Assembly (NCBI GenBank): GCA_016234485.1
Contig: JACRBL010000052.1
Location: forward strand, 1-64,000
Direction of reading: 5' to 3'
DNA length: 64,000 nucleotides
DNA from: Chloroflexota bacterium
GTDB taxonomy: Bacteria; Chloroflexota; Anaerolineae; Anaerolineales; Villigracilaceae
Both the position numbers and the translations under genes were made by a program. This document shows, piece by piece, positions 37,749 through 45,914 of this stretch. Each line of letters starts with the position of its first letter. Positions within the stretch are counted from its first letter, which is position 1. The notes under the pieces were generated by a model. It searched no databases and had not been told where the DNA came from. It saw nothing but the letters and a program-made list of their open reading frames with translations.

Positions 37749-37820
37749 TGCCCTGGGCGGGAATCGAACCCACATCTAAGCCTTAGGAGTGCCTTGTTCT
37801 GTCCATTGAACTACCGGGGC
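37749..37820 (-). tRNA. tRNA-Arg (anticodon CCU)
   Basis: On the minus strand a full cloverleaf can be drawn: acceptor GCCCCGG/CCAGGGC with one C-A mismatch, D-arm GTTC-AATGGACA-GAAC, anticodon loop CTCCTAA (anticodon CCU), and T-arm GTGGG-TTCGATT-CCCGC. The anticodon stem AGGCA/GGCTT has an A-G mismatch at its last pair and one G-U. The 3' CCA is not encoded. Decodes AGG. Confidence 0.88.
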
Positions 37821-37888
37821 GTAAAATTATTGTAACGCAATTTGCCAATTTCAGTAAATCACGATTTTACAAACCCCCAACTGGCAAC

Positions 37889-38043
37889 CGTCATTGCGAG
37901 CGTTCGTTGCGACACTTGCCCCACCTGCACTGCACCAAACGCAGTGCGGTGCAAGTGTGGCGGGCAGCGCCAGGGAGCAATCCCCTCCCTTGGTGCGGAG
38001 ATTGCTTCGTCGGGAAAAGCGCCCTCCTCGCATTGACGATGAA
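37889..38043. repeat. CGTCATTGCGAG dispersed repeat with internal palindrome
   Basis: The left end CCGTCATTGCGAGCGTTCG and right end CTCGCATTGACG are near-inverse, with an internal GGAGATTGCTTCG. A nested palindrome GACACTTGCCCCACC..GGTGCAAGTGTGGC interrupts the left half. Same family as 53002-53084. The remainder of 37821-38065 has no gene. Confidence 0.82.
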
Positions 38044-38065
38044 TCTGTGGTTTACCGAATTTGCG

Positions 38066-40381
38066 TCACTTCGTTTCCTTCTTTGTTTCGGATTTTTGCG
38101 CCTGCAATTCCTTGGTCTCTTCGGGGTCGAACACGCGGCGCACCTGCGAAACGCCGTCGGGCGGCGCGACGATGTCCTTCTCTTCGAGCGTGTCCATCAG
38201 GCGCGAGGCGCGCGTGTAGCCGATGCGTAATTTGCGTTGCAACATCGAGACGGAGGCCTTGCCCTCCTTGCGGACGATATCAATCGAATCTTTCAGCAGG
38301 GGATCATCCTCCGACGCGGGCGACATATCCTCGAACATGGGGACTTGCTTGAGCGGGACGCCGTTGATCGAAGGCGCGTCCACCGCGGGACCTCCGCCGG
38401 GCGCGGCATAGGGACTCGCTCCCACCTGCGCGCGCCAAAATTCCACCAACCCCTGAATCTCGTTATCCGACACGAACACGCCCTGCAAGCGCGCGGGCGC
38501 GGGAGAGTCGGGGGCCTGGAAGAGCATGTCGCCGCGGCCGAGGAGACGTTCCGCGCCGGGCTGGTCGAGGATGACGCGGCTGTCGGTGTTGGAGGACACG
38601 GCGAAGGCAATGCGCGCGGGGAAGTTGGCTTTGATGAGGCCCGTCACCACGTCCACGGAGGGGCGCTGCGTGGCGAGGATGAGATGGATGCCCGTGGCGC
38701 GCGCCAGTTGCGCGAGACGCGTGATGGTGCGCTCGGTCTCGTCGGGGGCGATCATCATCAGGTCGGCCAACTCGTCAATGACCACCACGAGGAAGGGCAG
38801 TTTTTTCTGGCCCTGCGCGATGGCGCGGGCGTTGAAGTCGGCGATGTTGCGCGCGCCGACGCGGGCAAACTCGTGATAACGCTTGTCCATCTCGCGGGTC
38901 ATCCATTGCAGCGCGCCGATCACGCGCTCCATTTCCACGACGACGGGCGCGAGCAGATGCGGCACGCCGTTGTAGCCCGTCAGTTCCACGCGCTTGGGGT
39001 CAACCAAAATCAGGCGCAGATCGTCGGGCGTGTTGTGGATGAGGAAACTCGTCAGGATGGAGTTGACGCAGACCGATTTACCCGAGCCTGTCGTGCCTGC
39101 GATGAGCAAGTGTGGCATGGTGTTCAGGTCGGCGGTGATGGGATGCCCGGCCACGTCGCGGCCGAGGGCAAAGCGCAGGGGCGGGCGGTTGCGTTGGAAG
39201 ACTTCGCTTTCGAGAATGTCGCGCAAGGCCACCATCGCCATTTCTTCGTTGGGGACTTCGATGCCGACGTAACTGTGACCCGGCACAGGCGCCTGGATGC
39301 GGATGCGCGGCGCGGCCAGCGCGAGGGCGAGATCATCGGCGAGCGAGGCGATCTTGCTGACGCGCACGCGCGTGCGTCCGTTGCGCGATTCGACGAAGAG
39401 CGGCTCCACGCCGAACTGGGTGATGGTGGGGCCGCGGCTGATCTCCACCACCTGAGCGGGCGCGCCGAAGGAGGCGAGCGTCTCTTCGATGAGGCGGGCG
39501 CGCTTTTGGATGAAGTCATCGTTGATGGAGGGCGCCGCGCCCTCGTCGAGGATGTCTTTGACGGCGGGGAGTTGCCAGTGAATGACCGACTCGCCGGGGC
39601 GCGAGGTCGTCACTTTGGGCGAGGTTGCGGTCGCGGCGGCTTGGGCGGGAGGAGACGCGGGGGGCGGGGTGAAAGGGGTGAATTCGGCTGGGGAGGCCGC
39701 GCCCGGCTCGAGGTCCGCGCGACGCGTGATTTTCGTCCGCATGAAGGCGATGACAGGCGCGAAGAATTTGACGAGGTCTTGCACGGAGAGGTCGAACGTC
39801 ATGGTGATGGCGATGACCAGCCAGGCCAGCAGGGCGACGATGCCGCCGCCCGCGCCGAGGAGTTTCCACAATGTGAGGTAGAAGAAACTACCGATGCGTC
39901 CGCCGCCGTAGCCGACGTCTGCCGCGGCTTTGGAGTCTTCGATGAGATAGAAGGAATGGACGAATGTGAGCAGGAAGAGGAAGAGCAGGAGACTGCCGAC
40001 GGCGCGTTCGATGTTGAGGGGCGGGAGTTTTTCGATGCGTCGGAAGACGAGCCACAGGCCGAAGACGAGCAAGGCGATGGGAAGCAGGTAGAGACCCCAG
40101 CCGAAGATTTGGCTGAGGATGTGGATAAAGCCGCCGATGATGGGACTGCGGTTGACGGTGAAGAGGCTGAGGAGGATGAGGGCGCCGACGAGGGCGAGGA
40201 CGACGCCCAGCACGTCGAGTTTGCGTTCGGGGGAGAGGCTTTCCCACCAGGAGGGGCCTGCGTAGCGGATGGGTTCGGGTTCGGGCTGGCGCGATTTGCG
40301 CGCGCTGGCCTTGCCCTTGCCTTTGGCCGGCAGGACCGTTTTGGGTTTGGATTTGGCGGGGGAGCCTTTGAGGAGGGGCAT
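38066..40381 (-). CDS. ftsK: DNA translocase FtsK/SpoIIIE
   Basis: A 771-residue translocase. The N-terminus is basic and Pro-rich, followed by four membrane helices (about 60-205) and a short linker (about 210-265). The motor domain has Walker A GTTGSGKS (about 430) and Walker B VVIDELADLMM. The C-terminal winged-helix gamma domain (about 690-750, ASVSMLQRKLRIGYTRA) recognises oriented polar sequences. It pumps chromosome ends through the division septum. ATG 40381 is five bases from a heptamer array, which lies upstream. Confidence 0.95.
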   Translation of the reverse strand: MPLLKGSPAKSKPKTVLPAKGKGKASARKSRQPEPEPIRYAGPSWWESLSPERKLDVLGVVLALVGALILLSLFTVNRSPIIGGFIHILSQIFGWGLYLLPIALLVFGLWLVFRRIEKLPPLNIERAVGSLLLFLFLLTFVHSFYLIEDSKAAADVGYGGGRIGSFFYLTLWKLLGAGGGIVALLAWLVIAITMTFDLSVQDLVKFFAPVIAFMRTKITRRADLEPGAASPAEFTPFTPPPASPPAQAAATATSPKVTTSRPGESVIHWQLPAVKDILDEGAAPSINDDFIQKRARLIEETLASFGAPAQVVEISRGPTITQFGVEPLFVESRNGRTRVRVSKIASLADDLALALAAPRIRIQAPVPGHSYVGIEVPNEEMAMVALRDILESEVFQRNRPPLRFALGRDVAGHPITADLNTMPHLLIAGTTGSGKSVCVNSILTSFLIHNTPDDLRLILVDPKRVELTGYNGVPHLLAPVVVEMERVIGALQWMTREMDKRYHEFARVGARNIADFNARAIAQGQKKLPFLVVVIDELADLMMIAPDETERTITRLAQLARATGIHLILATQRPSVDVVTGLIKANFPARIAFAVSSNTDSRVILDQPGAERLLGRGDMLFQAPDSPAPARLQGVFVSDNEIQGLVEFWRAQVGASPYAAPGGGPAVDAPSINGVPLKQVPMFEDMSPASEDDPLLKDSIDIVRKEGKASVSMLQRKLRIGYTRASRLMDTLEEKDIVAPPDGVSQVRRVFDPEETKELQAQKSETKKETK

Positions 40382-40385
40382 GGGG

Positions 40386-40447
40386 GATCAGTTATTAGTG
40401 AGCAGTTTTCAGTGATCAGTGAGGATACGAGTTACAAGTTACGACTT
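40386..40447. repeat. Two adjacent heptamer arrays (GATCAGT, then ACGAGTT)
   Basis: GATCAGT, TATTAGT, GAGCAGT, TTTCAGT, GATCAGT (40386-40420), a 6-base joint, then ACGAGTT, ACAAGTT, ACGACTT (40427-40447). This is the 5' region of ftsK. Confidence 0.88.
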
Positions 40448-40562
40448 GTGGGAATTGGTTCCCATGTGTACTTGTCTACGCTCTTCTTTCGACGCAAAAA
40501 ATTATAGCACAAATGGTCGGTTTTTCTTAAGGTACAATTGGCGCGCATTCGAAAACCATCGC

Positions 40563-40620
40563 CACAGATTACACAGATTGGCACAGATTTATCCAATCTG
40601 TGTAATCTGTGAAAATCTGT
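40563..40620. repeat. CACAGATTA palindromic array
   Basis: CACAGATTA-CACAGATTGG-CACAGATTT on one side and AATCTGTGT-AATCTGTGA-AAATCTGTGG on the other form an inverted repeat of 9-10-mers, upstream of the RNase Z gene. A repeat type seen in many environmental genomes. Confidence 0.85.
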
Positions 40621-40647
40621 GGCAACATTTCATCAAGGATTTTTTCA

Positions 40648-41562
40648 TTGTTCGAAATTCTTTTCCTCGGCACTTCCGCTTCGGCCCCTTCTGCCAAGCG
40701 CGGGCTTTCGGCGCAGATTGTCAGCCACAATGAGTATCGCTTTCTCGTGGACTGCGGCGAGGGGACTCAGCGCCAGATCCTGCAATCGGGCATCGGATTC
40801 AAACGCCTGACGCGCATCCTGCTGACGCACGGACATCTCGATCACATTCTCGGGTTGGGCGGGTTGCTGTCCACGTTTCTGCGCTGGGAAGCGATCGAAG
40901 AATTGGAAATTTACGGTGGACGCCAGACTCTCGACCGCGTCCACGATCTGCTTTACGGGGTGGTCTTGCGCGGCAATCAACCGCCCATGCCGTTGCGACT
41001 TACCGAGATCAAGCCAGGTAAATTTTTCGAGACGGAGGATTTTTCCGTCACCGCCTTCCCTGTGACGCATCGCGGGCCAGACTGTCTCGGCTACGCGTTC
41101 GAGGGCAAGGCGCGCCGTCCGTTCCTCTCCGAAAAAGCGGACGCGCTGGGCGTGCCGTTCGGCCCCGAACGAAGCAAGTTGGTGGCAGGCGAGGCGATCA
41201 CGCTGGCGGACGGGAAACGCGTCTCACCGGACGATGTGCTGGGGCCGTTCGAGCGCGGCGCGAAACTGGTGGTGGTGGGCGACGCGGGCCGCACGGACGA
41301 TATCCTCGAAACCTGCCGCGGCGCCGACGCGCTGGTGATCGAGTCCACGTATCTGGATGAAGAAGCGGACATGGCGAAGCAGTTCTCGCATCTGACGGCG
41401 CGCATGGGCGCGGAGTTGGCGATCAAGGCGGGCGTGAAGAAGTTGATCCTGACACATCTCTCGCGGCGCTACCGCGAAAAAGACGTGCTGGCGCAGGCGC
41501 AGGCGATTTTCCCCAATGTGTCGGTGGCGCGGGATTTTGATGTGTTTCAGGTGAAGAGGTAG
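40648..41562 (+). CDS. rnz: Ribonuclease Z (tRNA 3' endonuclease)
   Basis: A 304-residue metallo-beta-lactamase-fold RNase Z. I take TTG 40648 as start because the family N-terminus (FEILFLGTSASAP) begins there and AAGGA lies about 10 bases upstream; ATG 40609 lies in the repeat region and adds foreign residues. Zn ligands: THGHLDH (H61, H63, D65, H66), FPVTHRG, VVGDAGRT and LTHLSRRY. Processes tRNA 3' trailers, which matters here since the tRNA-Arg gene lacks an encoded CCA. Confidence 0.9.
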   Translation: MFEILFLGTSASAPSAKRGLSAQIVSHNEYRFLVDCGEGTQRQILQSGIGFKRLTRILLTHGHLDHILGLGGLLSTFLRWEAIEELEIYGGRQTLDRVHDLLYGVVLRGNQPPMPLRLTEIKPGKFFETEDFSVTAFPVTHRGPDCLGYAFEGKARRPFLSEKADALGVPFGPERSKLVAGEAITLADGKRVSPDDVLGPFERGAKLVVVGDAGRTDDILETCRGADALVIESTYLDEEADMAKQFSHLTARMGAELAIKAGVKKLILTHLSRRYREKDVLAQAQAIFPNVSVARDFDVFQVKR

Positions 41563-41570
41563 GAGGACGT

Positions 41571-41594
41571 GTACACAGGTACACACGTACACAG
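41571..41594. repeat. Octamer array (GTACACAG)
   Basis: GTACACAG, GTACACAC, GTACACAG, immediately after the RNase Z stop. Related to the octamers at 43193-43216 and 47461-47497 (complement CTGTGTAC). Confidence 0.88.
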
Positions 41595-41687
41595 GTTTTC
41601 TCCCCAACCACAGCCCTCCGAAGCCGCGCGGGAAAGGTAAACAGGTGGATATCCAGAGGCAAGGTCGCGGGTGCGCGCAAATGATGA

Positions 41688-41815
41688 CCAGCGGATTGCT
41701 TCGCGAAGCGGATAAGCGGATAACGCGCTCCGAATCCGCTTATCCGCTTCCTATCCGCTGGTCACTCCTCCCCAATCACAGACCTCCGAAGCCGCGCAAG
41801 CTTCGGAGGTCTTGT
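41688..41815. repeat. Large inverted repeat with AGCGGATA octamers, plus hairpin
   Basis: ACCAGCGGAT (about 41688) is complementary to ATCCGCTGGT (about 41753-41762). Inside are AGCGGATA repeats (41707-41722) and their complements TATCCGCT. GACCTCCGAAG/CTTCGGAGGTC (about 41784-41814) forms a separate hairpin. The whole 41563-41884 gap contains repeats and no gene. Confidence 0.75.
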
Positions 41816-41884
41816 AGTTGGTCAGGTTGGTGTTGCCGAGGTCAATGGCGAGGGGCATGGGGTTTCGCACAGGTAGCACGGGAT

Positions 41885-43021
41885 TCATATATTTATTAAT
41901 CTTGTAATCAGATCAATACCTATTGAAGTGACACTTGGAATGATAGGTCCAGTTACGAGACTAATAAACTTCCTTAGATTATTTTTGTTAAAAGGCCATA
42001 CAGGAAATTGACTTACGATTTTATGTTCTTCCTCTAACAAACGCAATTTCTTTATTAAGGACTCTAAAACTTCAGTATCCAACGAATCGGATTTCTGTAA
42101 ATTTTTCAATAGCACGTTAATCATTGTGGAAATATTTTTTAGCAAAGAGTCTCTATATTTAATCATTGCGCGACGTGCGCTATTTATTGTTAAATAAAAC
42201 AATGTTGGAGCAAAAATTATATATAGAATGAGCCCCAATAATTTTTGAAAATAAACCAATCCCAAAGTAGTTACCCCATTGGGCGCATTAGTGCTGAGCA
42301 AACTTGCGGAAACTTCTACTCCTAAAGCCCCAATTAATATGCCAAGACTAGCGATGAAGCGACCAATGATACCCAATCCTCCAGCATTATCCGGGTGAAA
42401 CGGTTCTACGCGAATTCCCAATCTACCAAATACTTCATTAACCATTTTAATTATTATTGCTAAGTCAAACGAAAACATTAATAATACATATAACGTTATG
42501 AAAGCCGGAATAGCGCGAGCCCAAGGTAATATTGGAGAAACAGATATCCATCCTGTATAAGTGGGATCGGACGGACCAGGAGTAGCCCATGCAAAAAAAA
42601 CAGCACATAGAAAACTTATTGTTGTAACAATTCGGGACAACCAACGGTTACGAAGCCAAGATTGGTACTTTATTGTTATTTCGTTTAACACGCTATTTCT
42701 TTCAATTATTCCTTCTGAAATCAGTGTTGTTAATAAATTATTCCCGACGGTTTGAATCCAGCAAAAGTAACCAACCAAAAAGGGTTGTGCTAAAAAATCA
42801 GACGCCCATACTATAGGTTCCCTGGATAATCCATGAGTTTTTGCGCCAGGGTAAAACGCACCAAAGCCAAATGCTAAAGATAGATCCAAGGCTAAATTAA
42901 AAAAAAGCATTAGTATGCCCGCTGTCCAAGGTTTTAAATTAAACCTTCGCATGGTATTTGAGAGCCAATCATTATTATTCAAGCCAACTTGGGGCAGTTT
43001 TAATTTTTTGGTTTCGCTCAT
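41885..43021 (-). CDS. AT-rich hypothetical membrane protein
   Basis: A 378-residue protein with about seven membrane helices. A striking EPFHPDNAGGLGIIGRF segment sits near residue 210, followed by a coiled-coil-like stretch (about 300-345). The HPDNAGGLG motif occurs in an uncharacterised membrane family. Base composition is much lower in GC than the flanks, and codons favour A/T, so recent acquisition is likely. Flanked by octamer arrays on both sides. Function unknown. Confidence 0.72.
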   Translation of the reverse strand: MSETKKLKLPQVGLNNNDWLSNTMRRFNLKPWTAGILMLFFNLALDLSLAFGFGAFYPGAKTHGLSREPIVWASDFLAQPFLVGYFCWIQTVGNNLLTTLISEGIIERNSVLNEITIKYQSWLRNRWLSRIVTTISFLCAVFFAWATPGPSDPTYTGWISVSPILPWARAIPAFITLYVLLMFSFDLAIIIKMVNEVFGRLGIRVEPFHPDNAGGLGIIGRFIASLGILIGALGVEVSASLLSTNAPNGVTTLGLVYFQKLLGLILYIIFAPTLFYLTINSARRAMIKYRDSLLKNISTMINVLLKNLQKSDSLDTEVLESLIKKLRLLEEEHKIVSQFPVWPFNKNNLRKFISLVTGPIIPSVTSIGIDLITRLINI

Positions 43022-43192
43022 TTTTCTTATTGGTGTTGTGCTTACATAATTAAAGGCAATTTGGGTGTTCTGAACATATGATTAGTCGGTATTTCCATCT
43101 GTTTGTATTATTATACCCTCTCCTCATAGATTTCCTTTAGCCTCGTCTAGTTGCGGAAAGCACAGGGATAAGCCCAAACCCACACGTAACCC

Positions 43193-43216
43193 CTGTCTAC
43201 CTGTGTACCTGTCTAC
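43193..43216. repeat. Octamer array (CTGTGTAC)
   Basis: CTGTCTAC, CTGTGTAC, CTGTCTAC. The TAG stop of the BHMT/MTHFR gene (minus strand, 43213-43215) is read from the last unit. Confidence 0.88.
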
Positions 43217-45054
43217 GCTTTTACGCGTTCCACAATCTCCGCCACCAAATCATACCGATGAAACTGCGGCATGATATACACCCCCTGCGCCCACGGCTTG
43301 ACCTTCTGGATCAACTCCACCGCCAACTCCACGCCCACCTTTGCGGCGTCCTCGCCCGCGGCTTCCATGCGTCGAATCGACTCCTCGGGGATCGAAATCC
43401 CAGGCACCTCGTGATTCAAAAAGTTGGCGTGCTTGGCGCTCACCAGCGGCAGGATTCCCACCAGCACAGGACGGTTCAACGCGCCGTGCTGTAACTCGTA
43501 CTTCGCCAAAAATCCCTCGCCGTCCTCCGCGCGGTAAATCGGTTGCGTCAGGAAATAATCCGCGCCCGCCTTCACCTTGCGCGTCAAATTCTTGAACTCG
43601 GTCGCCATGTCCGACGGAACCAAATTCAACGCCGCGCCCACGAAGAAATTCGTTGGCTGTCCAATGGACGTGCCAGAATGATCCACGCCCACGTTGAATC
43701 CCTGCTTGATCAACTTGATCAAACCCGACGGCACCAAATCATAATTGTCCATCGCTTCGGGGTAATCGCCAATCGAAGTCGGGTCGCCCATCACCACAAA
43801 CACATTTCTGATTCCCAACGCGTGCGCGGCCAGCAGGTCACCCTGCACGCGCAACAGGTTTCGTCCGCGCGTCGGAAAATGCAAAGTCGTTTCGACTCCC
43901 TGCCTCTGCACCACGTCGCACACCGCCCACGCCGACATCCGCATGCGCGCCATCGGGCTATCGGCCACGTTGATAACGTCCGCGCCCGCGTCATGCAACA
44001 GCGACGCGCCCGCCAGCAGTTTGTGAGTCGACAGTCCGCGCGGCGGATCCATTTCGATGGAGATGACGAATTTCCCCGCCGCGAGTTTTTGCGCCAATTC
44101 TGACGGAGGCAACGCGCCCTCCATCGCTTCCTCCTCGACGGGGAGCGGGGCCACCGTCAACGGAGCGGGCGCGCCCGCCGACGCCAACGCGCGCCGCATG
44201 GACGCGATGTGCGCGGGCGTCGTCCCACAGCACCCACCGACCACGTTCGCTCCCGCCTCGCGGAACGACAACGCATACTCGCCAAAATATTCCTCGTCCG
44301 CGGGATACATGATTCGCCCGCCGACCTGCTCAGGCCACCCCGCGTTCGGCTTCACCCAGAAGTGTTTATTAGGCGCGGCGGACTTCATCGCCTTCAAAAT
44401 CCGCAACAACTGTGCGGGACCTCCCGAACAGTTGACGCCGATCACGTCCGCGCCTGCCTCGGCCAACGTCCGCGCGACTTTGGCGGGATCGTCGCCGAGA
44501 ATCGTTCTGTCATCGCGCGTAAACGTCACCGACGCGACGACGGGCAACGTGCAAGTTTCCCGCGCGGCTTTGATCGCTTCCTTGATTTCGTAGAGGTCGC
44601 TCATGGTCTCGATCACGATCAAATCCGCGCCCGCGTCAGCCAGCGCGGAAATCTGCTCGGCGAACGCGGCCCGCGCGAGGTCAGGTTGGACGCGTCCGTA
44701 CGGGGCGATGCGCACCCCGAGAGGTCCGATATCGCCCGCCACCAGCACATCCTTAAACGAAGCGGACACCGCGCGCTTGGCGAGTTCCACGCCCGCGCGG
44801 TTGATTTCTGTGAGGCTTTTTTCCAATCCGTGCTTTTCCAACTTGAAGCGATTGGCGCTGAACGTGTTGGTGATAACGAGTTGCGCGCCCGCTTCAATAT
44901 ATTCGCGGTGAATATCCGCGACGGAGGCGGGGTTGGTGAGATTGAGCTCGTCGAAGCACTTGTCAAAGCCAATGCCGCGTCCGTGCAACATCGTTCCCAT
45001 CGCCCCGTCCGCGAGGATGGTTTGGGAGGAGAGTAGTTCTAAGAATTTATTCAT
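43213..45054 (-). CDS. Bifunctional homocysteine S-methyltransferase / 5,10-methylenetetrahydrofolate reductase
   Basis: A 613-residue fusion like B. subtilis YitJ, starting at ATG 45054 after GAGGTAACC. The homocysteine methyltransferase domain (about 1-290) has zinc ligands in GVNCSGG and GGCCGTTP. The MTHFR domain (about 320-613) begins ISIEMDPPRG and has NVADSP, MGDPTSIGDYP and FFVGAALN flavin/folate contacts. It can feed methyl-THF to MetH or methylate homocysteine directly. Last gene of the methionine unit controlled by the SAM-I riboswitch; the intervening gaps are short. Confidence 0.93.
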   Translation of the reverse strand: MNKFLELLSSQTILADGAMGTMLHGRGIGFDKCFDELNLTNPASVADIHREYIEAGAQLVITNTFSANRFKLEKHGLEKSLTEINRAGVELAKRAVSASFKDVLVAGDIGPLGVRIAPYGRVQPDLARAAFAEQISALADAGADLIVIETMSDLYEIKEAIKAARETCTLPVVASVTFTRDDRTILGDDPAKVARTLAEAGADVIGVNCSGGPAQLLRILKAMKSAAPNKHFWVKPNAGWPEQVGGRIMYPADEEYFGEYALSFREAGANVVGGCCGTTPAHIASMRRALASAGAPAPLTVAPLPVEEEAMEGALPPSELAQKLAAGKFVISIEMDPPRGLSTHKLLAGASLLHDAGADVINVADSPMARMRMSAWAVCDVVQRQGVETTLHFPTRGRNLLRVQGDLLAAHALGIRNVFVVMGDPTSIGDYPEAMDNYDLVPSGLIKLIKQGFNVGVDHSGTSIGQPTNFFVGAALNLVPSDMATEFKNLTRKVKAGADYFLTQPIYRAEDGEGFLAKYELQHGALNRPVLVGILPLVSAKHANFLNHEVPGISIPEESIRRMEAAGEDAAKVGVELAVELIQKVKPWAQGVYIMPQFHRYDLVAEIVERVKA

Positions 45055-45071
45055 GGTTACCTCGTTTACAA

Positions 45072-45914
45072 CTAACCTGCAAAAAATTTCATCCCCACCA
45101 CAATCCACAACCCAATCACCGCGGCGATCGTCTCAGGGACGGACGCGACGATCGCGAGCAAGACGCCCACCCAGGAATGGAGCAACACGTAGGGCGAGAG
45201 ACACGGCGAGGCGGCCATGGCGTATTCGATCTTCTGTTTGCGGATCGACGCCACGAACAGCGCCAACCCCACAGGGATGGACATCGGCCACAGGCTGGCG
45301 TTCCACCAATAGTCCGCGGTGCGACTCGAGCCGAGCGGCCATAAACCGTAGATCGCGAACGAAAGCGCCAGCACAATGGTGAACGGCGCGAACGTGACGA
45401 CGACCTGTTTCCATCCACCCTGGCGCCAGGCCTGGATCAACCAGAACGGCGCGACCGCGATTCCCATTTGCGGTTTGACAGAGATGAAGAACAGGCCAAA
45501 CTGCGGCGGAAGCACAAAGCCGAGCGCAGCGAGCCAATCGAGGTTGCCGTTCAGGAGCACGTGCATCACGGGCGGCGAGATGAGCAGGAAGATGGTGGCG
45601 ATGGGTTTGGCTCCAAGTTTGTGCGCGACATACGCGTAGGAGGCGAGTCCGCACAGGATGAGCATGACGCGCCCGACCGCTTCGGGGAGCAGCGCGAGCG
45701 GGATCAGCGGAAGCAGTCCCCACGGCGCGTGAATCATCCACGGATTGTCGAATGGGTCGCGGCCCGCCAGAAGGTCGAGCGTGGCGGGGCGGAAGGCGGT
45801 CGTCCAATCGATCGCGGGGGGCAGGTACGGCGCGGCGATGAAGCTGATCGTCAGCGCCGCGGCCAGGACGATCAGCGCACGCAGAAACACTTTGGAGTCA
45901 AAGTTGATTTTCAT
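45072..45914 (-). CDS. Hypothetical membrane protein (GT87/DUF2029-like)
   Basis: A 280-residue protein with about eight hydrophobic helices. An early extracytoplasmic LAGRDPFDNPWMI segment resembles the GT87/DUF2029 mannosyltransferase context but is shorter than that family's usual ~400 residues. Its start overlaps the metH stop (ATGA), and the BHMT/MTHFR gene starts 17 bases after it. A membrane protein wedged inside a methionine operon is unexpected; it may be a passenger. Confidence 0.7.
   Translation of the reverse strand: MKINFDSKVFLRALIVLAAALTISFIAAPYLPPAIDWTTAFRPATLDLLAGRDPFDNPWMIHAPWGLLPLIPLALLPEAVGRVMLILCGLASYAYVAHKLGAKPIATIFLLISPPVMHVLLNGNLDWLAALGFVLPPQFGLFFISVKPQMGIAVAPFWLIQAWRQGGWKQVVVTFAPFTIVLALSFAIYGLWPLGSSRTADYWWNASLWPMSIPVGLALFVASIRKQKIEYAMAASPCLSPYVLLHSWVGVLLAIVASVPETIAAVIGLWIVVGMKFFAG

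Noticed and set aside
38237-40507. 756-codon plus-strand frame opposite ftsK
   Set aside because: Antisense of ftsK with Glu/Asp/Gly bias typical of a mirrored high-GC gene; no domain recognised.
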